This document shows, one piece after another, positions 41,418-52,800 of a DNA stretch of 64,000 bases. Within the stretch, counting starts at the first letter, position 1. Each line of letters opens with the position of its first letter. This stretch comes from Candidatus Opimibacter skivensis (GTDB lineage: Bacteria > Bacteroidota > Bacteroidia > Chitinophagales > Saprospiraceae), in the NCBI GenBank assembly GCA_016722045.1, contig JADKGY010000008.1, forward strand, positions 496,001 through 560,000. The letters run 5' to 3'. Both the position numbers and the translations under genes were made by a program. The notes below the pieces were generated by a model. It saw only the letters and a program-made list of their open reading frames with translations, made no database searches and was not told the origin of the DNA.

Positions 41418-44400
41418 ATGAAAAGCATATTTATAAATGCGATAACAGCAAGTATCCTACTCTTGCTACCAAATGTAAATTTCGGACAGACACCTGACTT
41501 AGGGACCGCATCCGGTTTTGCATTATTTACGGCCGTTGGCGCTTTTAGTAATATAGGAGCAGCGACAATTGTAACGGGAGACGTGGGAACAAATGCCGGT
41601 GCATTTTCTGCTTTTCCTCCCGGAACATTGATTGGACAAGAACACGTTGTTGATCCTGTTTCTGCAACAGCTGCAACCGATGTTGATATTGCTTATATGT
41701 ACCTGGATCAGCTTACGTGTGATTCAGTTATTGGGGTTACATTAGGAAATAACCAGATCCTTCCTCCTCATATATACTGCATAGGTGCTGCTACCACGTT
41801 GAATGCAGATTTAATATTGGATGGTAAGGGTGATCCAAATGCATTATTCATTTTTGAGATAGACGGGGCATTATCTACCAGTACACACGCCAATGTTATC
41901 CTGATGAATTCAGCCTCTTTATGCAATGTATATTGGCAGGTAAATGGAGCATTTTCTTTAGGAGATAGTTCTGTTTTCAGAGGTACACTTCTTGTCAACG
42001 GTGCGATCAACCTATTAGAAGGCTCATCGCTTTTAGGAAGAGGGCTTTCACGCGCCGGGGCCATTGGCCTGCATAATAATATAGTTACATTAGGAGCTCA
42101 ACCGGTTGCACCTGTGATTTCGTCAACTGCAGCTACTGTCGTATGTGCCGGGGATACAGTTACATATTTTGTCAATAATTTCAATCAATCATTTACATAT
42201 GACTGGGTCCTTCAAGGTGGAGGAACGATCATTGAAAATACAGACTCCACGATTACGATCGTTTGGCAGACACAACCCGGAGGACCTTTTACGATTTCAG
42301 TTACGGTCATAGGAGGATGCGCATCATCCACCGCAACATATACGGTCTATGTACATGGAATCGGGGCACTTGCATGTATTGACAATATCAATATATCGAT
42401 CGATAATGAATGCGGAACTGTTGTCAATAGTGGAATGATTCTGACAGGAGAACTGGCAGGTGATACGAGTTATAAAGTGGTTATTATTGATTTGGATGGT
42501 CACATTATTCCAGGCAATATGTTTACCTGGAAAGATGTCGGAAAGACATTTAAGGTTTCTGTCCAGAGTAGGTGCAATGGTCAAAGTTGTTGGGCATATG
42601 TCACTGTAGAAGATAAATTAGCACCAAGGATAAATTGTATCTGTCCCCCGGATAATGAAAACCGATTCTGCACGATTACATGTCGTGATGTAGAACAAAT
42701 TCTGGCTGGAAATATACCGGAGAAATTACATCCTGAAGTCATAGACAATTGTGGCGGTGCAACGCTTAAAATCATCAATACAGTATTAGATTTCAATTAT
42801 TGTACAAACGGAACAATACAAATAACATGGGAAGCCACAGATAAGAGCGGCAACTCATCGACGTGTCTTCAGATATTCCGCATTATTCCATTGACATTGC
42901 AAACGTTGACATTCCCACCTGAATATCTGGGTGTATGTCATGGTAGTTCAGATCCATCAGTGACGGGGTATCCACAGGTAGACGGTATTGATCTGGATTT
43001 ACCTGCAGGGGTTTGTAACCTGTCGGTGACGTACAAGGATTTATTAATACAGTTATGCGGAGGGGGAACAAAGATCATACGTACATGGACGGTGAGAGAT
43101 TGGTGCACAGGAGATGTGTCGGTATATAGTCAGACGATATGGCTGGCGGATCATGAAGGACCGGTGTTGACATGCAGCGGAGATATAACGGTAAGTACCG
43201 ATCTGTGGAATTGTTATGCTACAGTGATCATACCAAAACCGAGAGCCATTGATTCATGTAGCAAAGTGACCACATATCAATTCTTTTCGCATGATGGAAC
43301 GGTGACTACTGTGGGAAACAATACGATCCTCAACGGACTCATTGAAGGAATACACGCAGTAAAATGGATAGTGACGGATGAATGCGGTAATACAAGTGAA
43401 TGCGTATTCAATATTACAGTAGTTGATGAAGTACCGCCGGTAGTAAGTTGTCAGGGACATACGATAGTAAGCCTGACAAGTGAGCGATCAAATGGAATAA
43501 CGCTGGTACCTGCTACAGTATTCAATGACCAGAGTTTTGACAATTGCGGGCCTGTGAGTTTCAGAGCGAGGAGGATGGATAGTTGTATAGATTTTGACTG
43601 GACGACAGGAGGGGCCTGTGTAGATGAGATACCGGGAGGAAATCCGCCGGTGAATGGAAAGGATCGGGGTACGGATCGAAGTACATGTGTTCCATTTGGA
43701 TGTTGCGATGTAGGAAGCGGGCCGATCATGGTCGAACTAGAGGTCACAGATGGCTCAGGCAATGTAAACTACTGTATGGTTGAAGTTCTGGTGCAGGATA
43801 AACTAGCGCCGACGATACAATGTCCACCGGATATCACGATCAGTTGTGATTATCTAGCGGATATCCATGAAGGAATATTTAAAGATATAGAAGGGAATAA
43901 GAATGGAAGTCTGGATGAAGATCCGTTAAGCGGATTATTCGGGAATGTGTATGATGCTTTCAGCCACACACAGGGAGAAAGAAAGAGTATCATCATCAAC
44001 GATCCGCACAATACGGATTATCCACAACCCCATACATGGGGAATTGATGGCTGGGCGCAGGACAACTGTGAAGTGGATCTGCAGGTGACCGTGATCGAGA
44101 TAGATGATTGCACAGGAGCATCATTTCCATTTCATACGCCGAAGAATGCGCGAAAATTGATAGAGCGACGGTTCCGGGCTTTTGATGGAGTTACAGCCGG
44201 CACGTGCATACAACTGATATGGGTGGTAGATTTTCATCCATTCAATATCACGGATACCACATGCTTAAACGCGAATGCAAATGACGGAGTGATCTGGCCA
44301 TGTGATGTACTGCTCAATACGTGTCCGAGTGATCTTACAGGCACGGGCGAGCCGGTACTATTTGATGATGCCTGCAGCCTGATCGGTGTAAGTCACGAAG

Positions 44401-46544
44401 ACAGGCGCTTTAATTTTGCAGATAGTGCATGTTATAAGGTGCTCAGAGACTGGAAGGTGATCGACTGGTGCCAGTTTAATGCGAATACAGGAGCCGGATT
44501 ATGGACATACACCCAGGTCATCAAAGTGTTCGATGGGATATCACCGGATTTTGTCAATTGTCCATCAAGTCCTGTGACCTTGTGTACAGATAACCCGGGA
44601 ATCAGGATACCGGCCAATAATCAGATATTCCTGGGAGAGAATAATCCGAATGCATCAAGTTGCAGTGTACATGTGACGATGAGCCAACGGATCCATGAGG
44701 ATTGTAGTGAGATGATATTCTATGATGTGAAAATCTATCCGTTCAATGGAGCATCATTCATACAAATCAAACCCACGACATCAACCACGCTGAATGCAAA
44801 TCATGAAGTGGATATCAGCTTTGATACGGAGCAGAGTACAATACCATCGATACAACAAAATGGATTACCATACAACAGTCCGTTATGCGGAGATTACCAC
44901 CGTGTGGTATGGAGTGTCACAGATGGATGTGGCAATGCAAGCTCATGTGATTATTTATTCAGGCTTATAGATTGTAAAGATCCGACACCAGTATTGATCA
45001 ACGGATTGAGCACAGCGGTGATGGGGCCACAGGGCACGGTGACGGTATCGGCTTCATCCTTCAATGCATCGAGCAATGATGACTGTACACCGGGAGATGA
45101 ATTGTTATTCAGTTTCAGCGGAACAAGTTATCAACCGACGTTTACGTATACATGTGCAAATGTGCCTCATATAGGAGTGCCGTTTAATGTAACGATATGG
45201 GTAGGAGATGGAGGATCGGATCAGAACTGCAATGGACAGATCGAATGGAGTGAGCGGAACAAATCATTAGCCGTCGCGACACTAGTGGTGACAGATCCAA
45301 ATCATGTGTGTGGACAATTGCAAAGTATGTTGTCGGGAGATATTCTGACGGATCACCATGATGCGGTAGAGAAGGTTATCGTCAATCTGACAAGTCCTCA
45401 GCAGTTGTTTCCGGCGTATACCACATCAAACGATGGGAAATTTATATTCTCGGAGTTACCGGAAGGATTGGATTATACGATTACGCCGGCACGTAATGAT
45501 GATTACAAGAACGGTGTTAGCACGCTGGATCTTGTAGCGATACAGAAACATCTGCTTGGAAAGGAAATATTCACAAGTCCATACCAGTACATCGCTGCAG
45601 ATGCGAACAACAGCGGTAATGTCAGTGCGGTTGATCTTCTCGAATTGAGGAAGCTGATCCTGGGTATCACTTCAGCTTTACCGAATAGTGACAGTTGGAG
45701 ATTTATGGATGAGCATACGGTATTTCCGGATCCGGCAAATCCATGGTTGTTCAATGAGAATTTATACATCCAGCATTGGCAGGGTGAGGGGACACAAAAT
45801 AATTTCATCGCGGTGAAGATCGGAGACATCAATAACTCGGTAAAAGCAAATGCACTTCAACTAAAACCGCGAGAAGCAAGAAGAATACTTGACATCAATG
45901 CAGAGACGAAGGAAGTAGCAAAGGCGGGAGAAGTGATCGAAGTGAAAATGACCATACCTGAAATCATAAGTGGATTCCAGTGGACATTGGAGACAGACGG
46001 GATGGAGTATGTGGGTGTGAACAGCGGAGATATTCAGATTGATGACAGTAATGTGGGACTACTGGGCAATGGAATCACGACGATGAGTTGGAATGGGGAT
46101 GTACTCAGTGATGGGGGATACAAGAATGAAGAGAGCATCATCATGAGATGGAGAGTCACGGTGGCCGGGAAGATCAGTAACCGGATAAGATTGACCAGCC
46201 TGGTGACACCGGCGGAGAGTTACACACCATCGGGAGAGATACTGGATGTGAAACTGAGCTATGTGAATGGTGAGTCGACACCGGACTTCAATCTGTATCA
46301 GAACAAGCCGAATCCATGGAATGGCCAGACAACGATCGGGTTTGATCTGCCTGAGGATGGGGTGGCCCGTCTTACGATCTATGATGTCACAGGCCAGATA
46401 GTAGCGAGCTTTGAGAGGGAATTTAAGGCAGGCTATAATACGGTAGTCCTGACAGAAAAAGATATCCGATCATCAGGAGTGCTGTATTATCGACTGGAAA
46501 GCGGAAGGAATTCAGCAAGCAGGAAAATGGTACTGATTCGATAA
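41418..46544 (+). CDS. DUF3494 ice-binding-like protein fused to dockerin/T9SS surface module
   Basis: A 1,708-residue protein with signal peptide (1-23, ASILLLLPNVNFG). Residues about 25-230 form a complete DUF3494 ice-binding-like beta-solenoid domain, recognised by LGTASGFALFTAVG, GDVGTNAGAFSAFPPGT, LDGKGDPNALFIFEI, CNVYWQVNGAFSLG and the late GRGLSRAGAIGLHNN. DUF3494 proteins bind ice or act as adhesins. Then a PKD-like segment (about 231-312) and, from about residue 401, a C-terminal part almost identical to gene 31917: HYR-like region, dockerin (GVSTLDLVAIQKHL, ADANNSGNVSAVDLLELRKL), second cohesin-like domain and T9SS type A tail (NKPNPWNGQTTIGFDLP ... RKMVLIR). The N-terminal cohesin-like domain and HYR array of its paralogues are absent. 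It is probably a T9SS-exported, surface-attached adhesin or ice-binding protein. The short ORF upstream probably shares its transcript. Confidence 0.9.
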   Translation: MKSIFINAITASILLLLPNVNFGQTPDLGTASGFALFTAVGAFSNIGAATIVTGDVGTNAGAFSAFPPGTLIGQEHVVDPVSATAATDVDIAYMYLDQLTCDSVIGVTLGNNQILPPHIYCIGAATTLNADLILDGKGDPNALFIFEIDGALSTSTHANVILMNSASLCNVYWQVNGAFSLGDSSVFRGTLLVNGAINLLEGSSLLGRGLSRAGAIGLHNNIVTLGAQPVAPVISSTAATVVCAGDTVTYFVNNFNQSFTYDWVLQGGGTIIENTDSTITIVWQTQPGGPFTISVTVIGGCASSTATYTVYVHGIGALACIDNINISIDNECGTVVNSGMILTGELAGDTSYKVVIIDLDGHIIPGNMFTWKDVGKTFKVSVQSRCNGQSCWAYVTVEDKLAPRINCICPPDNENRFCTITCRDVEQILAGNIPEKLHPEVIDNCGGATLKIINTVLDFNYCTNGTIQITWEATDKSGNSSTCLQIFRIIPLTLQTLTFPPEYLGVCHGSSDPSVTGYPQVDGIDLDLPAGVCNLSVTYKDLLIQLCGGGTKIIRTWTVRDWCTGDVSVYSQTIWLADHEGPVLTCSGDITVSTDLWNCYATVIIPKPRAIDSCSKVTTYQFFSHDGTVTTVGNNTILNGLIEGIHAVKWIVTDECGNTSECVFNITVVDEVPPVVSCQGHTIVSLTSERSNGITLVPATVFNDQSFDNCGPVSFRARRMDSCIDFDWTTGGACVDEIPGGNPPVNGKDRGTDRSTCVPFGCCDVGSGPIMVELEVTDGSGNVNYCMVEVLVQDKLAPTIQCPPDITISCDYLADIHEGIFKDIEGNKNGSLDEDPLSGLFGNVYDAFSHTQGERKSIIINDPHNTDYPQPHTWGIDGWAQDNCEVDLQVTVIEIDDCTGASFPFHTPKNARKLIERRFRAFDGVTAGTCIQLIWVVDFHPFNITDTTCLNANANDGVIWPCDVLLNTCPSDLTGTGEPVLFDDACSLIGVSHEDRRFNFADSACYKVLRDWKVIDWCQFNANTGAGLWTYTQVIKVFDGISPDFVNCPSSPVTLCTDNPGIRIPANNQIFLGENNPNASSCSVHVTMSQRIHEDCSEMIFYDVKIYPFNGASFIQIKPTTSTTLNANHEVDISFDTEQSTIPSIQQNGLPYNSPLCGDYHRVVWSVTDGCGNASSCDYLFRLIDCKDPTPVLINGLSTAVMGPQGTVTVSASSFNASSNDDCTPGDELLFSFSGTSYQPTFTYTCANVPHIGVPFNVTIWVGDGGSDQNCNGQIEWSERNKSLAVATLVVTDPNHVCGQLQSMLSGDILTDHHDAVEKVIVNLTSPQQLFPAYTTSNDGKFIFSELPEGLDYTITPARNDDYKNGVSTLDLVAIQKHLLGKEIFTSPYQYIAADANNSGNVSAVDLLELRKLILGITSALPNSDSWRFMDEHTVFPDPANPWLFNENLYIQHWQGEGTQNNFIAVKIGDINNSVKANALQLKPREARRILDINAETKEVAKAGEVIEVKMTIPEIISGFQWTLETDGMEYVGVNSGDIQIDDSNVGLLGNGITTMSWNGDVLSDGGYKNEESIIMRWRVTVAGKISNRIRLTSLVTPAESYTPSGEILDVKLSYVNGESTPDFNLYQNKPNPWNGQTTIGFDLPEDGVARLTIYDVTGQIVASFEREFKAGYNTVVLTEKDIRSSGVLYYRLESGRNSASRKMVLIR
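42621..46544 (+). repeat. 3.9 kb near-identical duplication, copy 2
   Basis: This copy is collinear with 36780-40703 at an offset of 5,841 bases. Differences are clustered, for example 44012-44031, 45421-45650 and 45905-46160, while about 600 bases around 44380-44980 are almost unchanged. The sequences after the two stop codons are unrelated and carry different terminators. Confidence 0.92.
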
Positions 46545-46831
46545 ATAGCTTCTTAAAGAATAAAAATAAAGCCACTGTCGGGAAAACGGCAGTGGCTTTA
46601 GTTTTTGTCTAAACAAGCGCAATCAAGGCCAGAATTTGATCATCTGATTCTCTTTTTGGTCTTATTTTATGCCTAAATGCCACATACCCTGACGAACAGG
46701 ATAAAAATAGCCTTGAGCGGGGTTGAAAGTATAGCCTCACTATTTGAAAAATGGATTATTTTCGTCATCTTGATTTTTATACATTCGCTTCCTTTCCTGT
46801 TGTAAAAATCCCCATAAAAAGACCTTCCAGA
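46545..46831. other. Intergenic spacer with terminator
   Basis: The spacer contains the terminator of gene 41418. The rest is unremarkable. In-frame ATG 46751 would add 27 residues to the next gene before its signal peptide. Confidence 0.6.
46568..46606 (+). terminator. Rho-independent terminator
   Basis: AAAGCCACTGTCG (46568-46580) pairs with 46587-46599 with one wobble across a 6-base loop, followed by a T-rich tract. It is unrelated to the GGCCTTC terminators of the two preceding giant genes. Confidence 0.87.
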
Positions 46832-49800
46832 ATGAACTCTATTTCTACGTTTTTTTTCTATCCGTGCCGTTCTAAATCTTTGATTGGCTTCATTTTATTT
46901 CTGGGTCTTTTATTATTCACATTGAGGGTAGAAAGTCAGACTGTTCTTGAGCCCGGGGAGATCATGTTCACAGGATATGCTTCGGATCCGGCTGCCGGAC
47001 CGACTGCTCCTTTCGGTGCATTTTCAATAGTTCTACTTACAAATGTTACAAGTGGAACTGTGATCTATTTTACGGACAGGGGATGGAGTAATTCAACCGG
47101 TTTCAGGGTGGACAACACTACAGAAGGCACGATCAGCTTTACTTTCACGGCTAACTTTTTCTGTGGAGATGAAATCATATTCTCTGACAATGATGGTGCT
47201 AATGATTGGGAGGCGAAAGATGATATGGGCAATGTAATAGGTACAATTGCCATATTGGCCAGTGGCGATCCCGATGGAATGGAATTGGGTACAACAGGAG
47301 ATCAGATCATCATCTATCAATTACCTGAACCAAACGATTCAACTCAGAACACATTTGTAGCGATGATACAGATGGATAATGGGTATACAAATCCTTTAAA
47401 TACGGATGATGAATCTCAAATACCTGCCGGTTTAACAGCAAATGATGTTGTCAGATTTAATGCTGAGTTTGATGATGCAAAATATGATTGTACACCAAAC
47501 GGAGGGCAACCACAGGGCATGCAGGCTGCAATTTCAAATGATGATGGTATGGGAGGGTTAAAAGCAGATGCAACTAATAATTGGGCTGAATCAAATACTG
47601 TCATTTCGCTAAACTCACCACTTTGCAATTTTTGTTGTGGTTTAGGCGCACCTCCTTTGGCAGCGCCTAGCGAAGTCATACCCAGCCAGGTTTTTACAAT
47701 CCAGATAACAGGCACATTGACACCTGGTATTTCATGGGAGCTTTACACCGCAGGATGTGGTAGTGGATCACCTCTTCAAACCACGATGACAAATTCTTTT
47801 ACTGTAACCGCTCCTGCTTCTACCGGCAATGTTACTTACTATGTGAGGCCGTCATCAGATCCTTTATGTACAAATTCATGTAGTACGATTACGGTATGTG
47901 TTGCTTCAAGTCTGACTTCATTATGCACAAATTGCTCGGCGAATATGACCACATGTGGTGATTGTTTTCTCCCTGCACCTGCAGCTAACCCAGTTCTTGA
48001 TTCTGGATGTTATGCACTCAAACTCATTTTCATTTTAGATGAGTCCGGATCCATTTCTGGCAATCAAACCGATGTTAAAAATGGTGTACTTGCATTTCTC
48101 AATGCATTAAATGGACAAAATGCTCAGGCTGCATTGATTGAGTTTTCAACCACAGCTACATTAGTAAATGATTATACGACCATAAATAACACTTACATAA
48201 CTAATATCACAAATTACTTTACTGGTACGCCATACAACGGTCAAACATATTCTCCGGGGGGTGGTACCAACTGGCATGATGCTATGATCAAAGCAGATGC
48301 ACTGTCTCTTTCAGATTTGGTTTTGTTTTTTACAGATGGAGAACCAACAGTTTATTCTCCTACCAGTAACACAACCAGTGATTGCGGTAATGGAGGATCA
48401 ACTCAACCACCCGAAATTGTCAACCCTGTCAAGATCGCCAATAAGATGAAAGGCGAAGGAACACATATGTTTATGCTTGGTGTTGGAACCGGTATCAATT
48501 CTTTGAATCTTCAAAGAATGAGCGGATTCACTGCATATCAGAAAGGCCTGAATACAATGGGTACATCGGATTATTCAATTGGTAATTTTGCCAGCCTTGC
48601 CACAGACCTTCAGCATTTTGTGCTTGAGCTTTGCCGAAGCACAATGATACTTATAAAAGATGTCCTTGGCCCTATTTGTAACGGAATGGTACAGTTCAGA
48701 TTCAGAGTGATTAATACCGGAGTGCAGAGTAGTATAACAAGTGTATTCGTGCAGGATACATTTCCAGCTGGTTATTCTAACATCACCTATACAGGCCCTA
48801 GTATAAAATATTGTAGTGGAGCAGGCTGCATACCTCCTGTGCCCACGAATACATTTATTTGGGTTCCATTCTCAGTAGATCCCGGTGATACCGCAACACT
48901 CATCCTTACAGTTGATGTCACTCCCGGCAATTATTCAACAGGACCCTATACAAATATTGCTTGGGCCTTTGCTGAAAATGCTGATGCGGCCAGTGACACC
49001 TTCCCTGGTAATCTTTTGACAGTAGATGCCCCACCGACTATAATATGTCCGGTGAATGTGACAATACAATGTTCTGCAAGCACACTTCCGGCCAACACAG
49101 GTATGGCTTCCGGTTTAGATCCTGATGGGCCACTTCCCACAATCACCTATACAGACGTGACTACCAACGGATCCTGCCCCCAGGCAAATATCATAACACG
49201 AACATGGAAAGCAACAGATGTCTGCGGTAATTTTGTAACATGTAACCAGGTCATCAATCTGATCGATACAACACCTCCTTCAGTAGGATGTCCATCAAAT
49301 GTGACAGTGGATTGCGCATCGAGTACATTACCTGCCACTACAGGTACTGCAAATCCAATAGACCTTTGTGATCCGAGTCCTACTTTAACGTATACAGATG
49401 TCATCGTACCTGGCGCATGTCCTGCAAAATATACGGTGAAAAGAACATGGTCAGCAACTGATCATTGTGGAAATAGCAACACATGTCTGCAGACAATCAT
49501 TGTGACTGACAACACACCACCACAATTCACATGTGAAGACAAAATAATTTTGTGTTCAGAAAGTATTTTACCGAGCAATCCAAGTTTGGGAACTCCGGTG
49601 GCCACCAATAATTGCGGTGGCACAAGTGTAGCAACATACACAGATTTATTTGTGTACTCGCCCACACCTCCAATATGCAGCCTTGTTCGCACCTGGACAA
49701 TAACAGATAATTGTGGAAACAGCGCTACATGCAATCAGCTGATTGTCATCAAAGACCAAAGTATACCCGTTATTTTTTGCCCGGTAAGTGTCACTATCGC

Positions 49801-52800
49801 CTGCACGACGAGCACGCTTCCAGGAAGCACAGGTTCTGCTACTGCTACTGACAATTGTTCTATATCACCCGGCATCTCGTATACAGATGCTATCACAGTT
49901 ACACCTACCTGCCCTCAGGACTATAGTATCGCACGTACCTGGAAAGCGACAGATGAATGTGGTAACACAGCCTATTGCACACAGAGTATAACCGTAATGG
50001 ATAATGTTGTGCCTACGATCACTTGTCCGGTCAATGTGACGATTGCCTGTTCAGTCAGTACTTTGCCTGCCAGTACCGGCACTCCCACAGCGACAGATAA
50101 TTGTTCTACCATAGCAATCACTTCTACAGATGTAGTGGTCACCGGACCTTGCCCTCAGGAAAAAATTATCACACGTAAATGGATGGTTCAGGATGCCTGT
50201 GGTAACTCAAGTACCTGCAATCAAATCATCACCGTACATGATACTTCACCACCATCTATGTCGTGTCCGGCCAATGTGACTATACAATGTACGGCCAGTA
50301 CTTTGCCTGCCGCTACCGGCTCGGCTACAGCCACAGACAATTGTTCAACGTTTAGCATTACATCTACAGATGTGATTGTCATCGGAAGCTGCCCGCAGCA
50401 AAAAACAATAACACGTACATGGAATGCAACGGATGCATGCGGGAATGTCAGTACATGCAATCAAACCATCAGCGTAGTGGATACCTCACCTCCTTCGGTG
50501 ACATGCCCTGTCAATGTGACGATTGATTGTACAGCAAGCACTTTGCCGGCCAACACCGGAACTGCATCTGCGACCGACAATTGCTCCACATTCGGTATCA
50601 CATCCACTGATGTCATCGTCACCGGAATTTGTCCACAGGAGAAGACCATCACGCGGACATGGAAAGCTACAGACGCGTGTGGAAATTTCAGTACATGCAA
50701 TCAAACTATAACCATACATGACAGCACACCACCTGCGATAACCTGCCCTGCAAATAAAACTATTGAATGCACGGCCAGCACATTGCCTGCCAATACAGGG
50801 ACATCGACAGCTACAGATAATTGTTCAACATTTGCAATAACGTTTACAGATGTGACAGTGGCCGGAGGCTGCCTGCAAGAGCGAATCATCACTCGTACAT
50901 GGAAAGCAACAGATGCATGTAATAATTTCAGTACATGCATGCAGACCATCACTGTTGATGACAGTACGGCACCTTCCGTGACTTGTCCTGTTAACATCAC
51001 TATTGAGTGTACGTCCAGCACATTACCAGCCACTACAGGTACTGCAACTGCCACCGACAATTGTTCTACAATCTCCATCACATCCACTGATGTTATTCTT
51101 CCGGGAGATTGCCCTCAGGAAATAACAATTGTACGTAACTGGAAAGCAACGGATGCGTGCGGAAATACAAGTTCATGCAATCAAACGATCACAGTCGATG
51201 ACAGCACTCATCCTTTGATGACATGTCCAATAAATGTGACGATTGAATGTACGGCCAGCACACTGCCTGCGAATACAGGTTCTGCAACCGCCACGGATAA
51301 TTGCTCCACATTTGCGATTACATCTACGGATATTGTTACTCCCGGTGCTTGTCCACAGGAAAAAACGATTACGAGAACATGGAAAACTACAGATGCTTGT
51401 GGCAATTCATCGACATGTATTCAAACCATTTTTGTTGATGACAGCACACCACCTCTGATAAGTTGTCCCGCAGATATAACAGTACAATGTATCTCGAGCA
51501 CCTTGCCCGCGCAGACAGGAAGTGCTACTTCGACAGACAACTGTGATGTTGCTCCCGTAGTTATCTATAATGATGTGACGATGAGTGGCCCTACATCACA
51601 TGGCTACAACATCGTCAGGACATGGACAGGTACAGATGCTTGTGGCAACAGCAGCACATGTATTCAGCATGTGACAGTAGAAAATCCACTTGATCCTTCA
51701 ATAACCGGATCACCTACTGATACTATATGTTCAGGTGATTCAGAGGTGTTTCAGGCACAAAATCAGGGCTTAGGTAATGTTACTTACCAATGGAATTTCG
51801 GTTCTGGAGCATCTCCCCCTACTGCTACAGGAATAGGGCCACATACCGTGACGTATACGTACAACCCTACGAATGGCACAGTCGGCGCATGGGTATTGTT
51901 GACCGTAAGTTTTCCGGGATGTGCATCGGTGACGGATACAGTTTCAAATATTCATGTCAATCCACTACCGAATACGTCGATCATGGCAGCTACGGATCCT
52001 TTATGTTACTTCAGGTTCAGGACATTCAAACCTGTTGCTCCGCAGGTGCCTGGGTATTACTATCATTGGGATTTCGGAAGTGGGGCAAGCCTTCCGCCTA
52101 CAACGGGGTATGGACCTTATAATGTCAAATATTCTACCATAGGTGTTAAAACAGTTCAGCTTATTGTTTTTGCTAATGATCCGGGAGCTTCATGTGGAGA
52201 TACATCAACGATATCTTTCAATGTTATCACTTGTTTAGGTAGCGTAACGGGTAAAGTAATAGATACGCTCAATGCCGGTATCCAAAGCGTCAACGTCAGA
52301 CTCTTTGTAGATAATAATTTCGATGGACTTCCTGATCCAAATATGGGTTCTGTAAAGAGTGTAAATACAGTATCCTCCGGCGTTTTCTCGATGACAAGTG
52401 TTATCCCTGGTCAATATGTTATTGTCCAGACACAACCGGTAGGCTATGTTTCAAAGAGCGATATAGACATTACGAATGATATGGATTCGGTGGTGAATAT
52501 CAATTTGAATGACAACATTATTCCTGCCTCAATTGAGCCACAGGAAAATGATGCAGATAATATATTCACAGAGAAAAAAGTGGATGGAATAGTGAATGGA
52601 TATGTATTCACAGACCTGGATAATGATCTGATTGTTGACAATGGCGAAGGCCTTGCAGGCGTGACCATCACACTCTATAATGATGTTAACCACAATGGCA
52701 TACCCGTGGCAGGAAATGTCCTCAGTACTAAGCAAACATCAATTCTGGGTTATTATGAATTTGGTAACCTGCCGAATGGGGATTATATCCTGGTTGAAAC

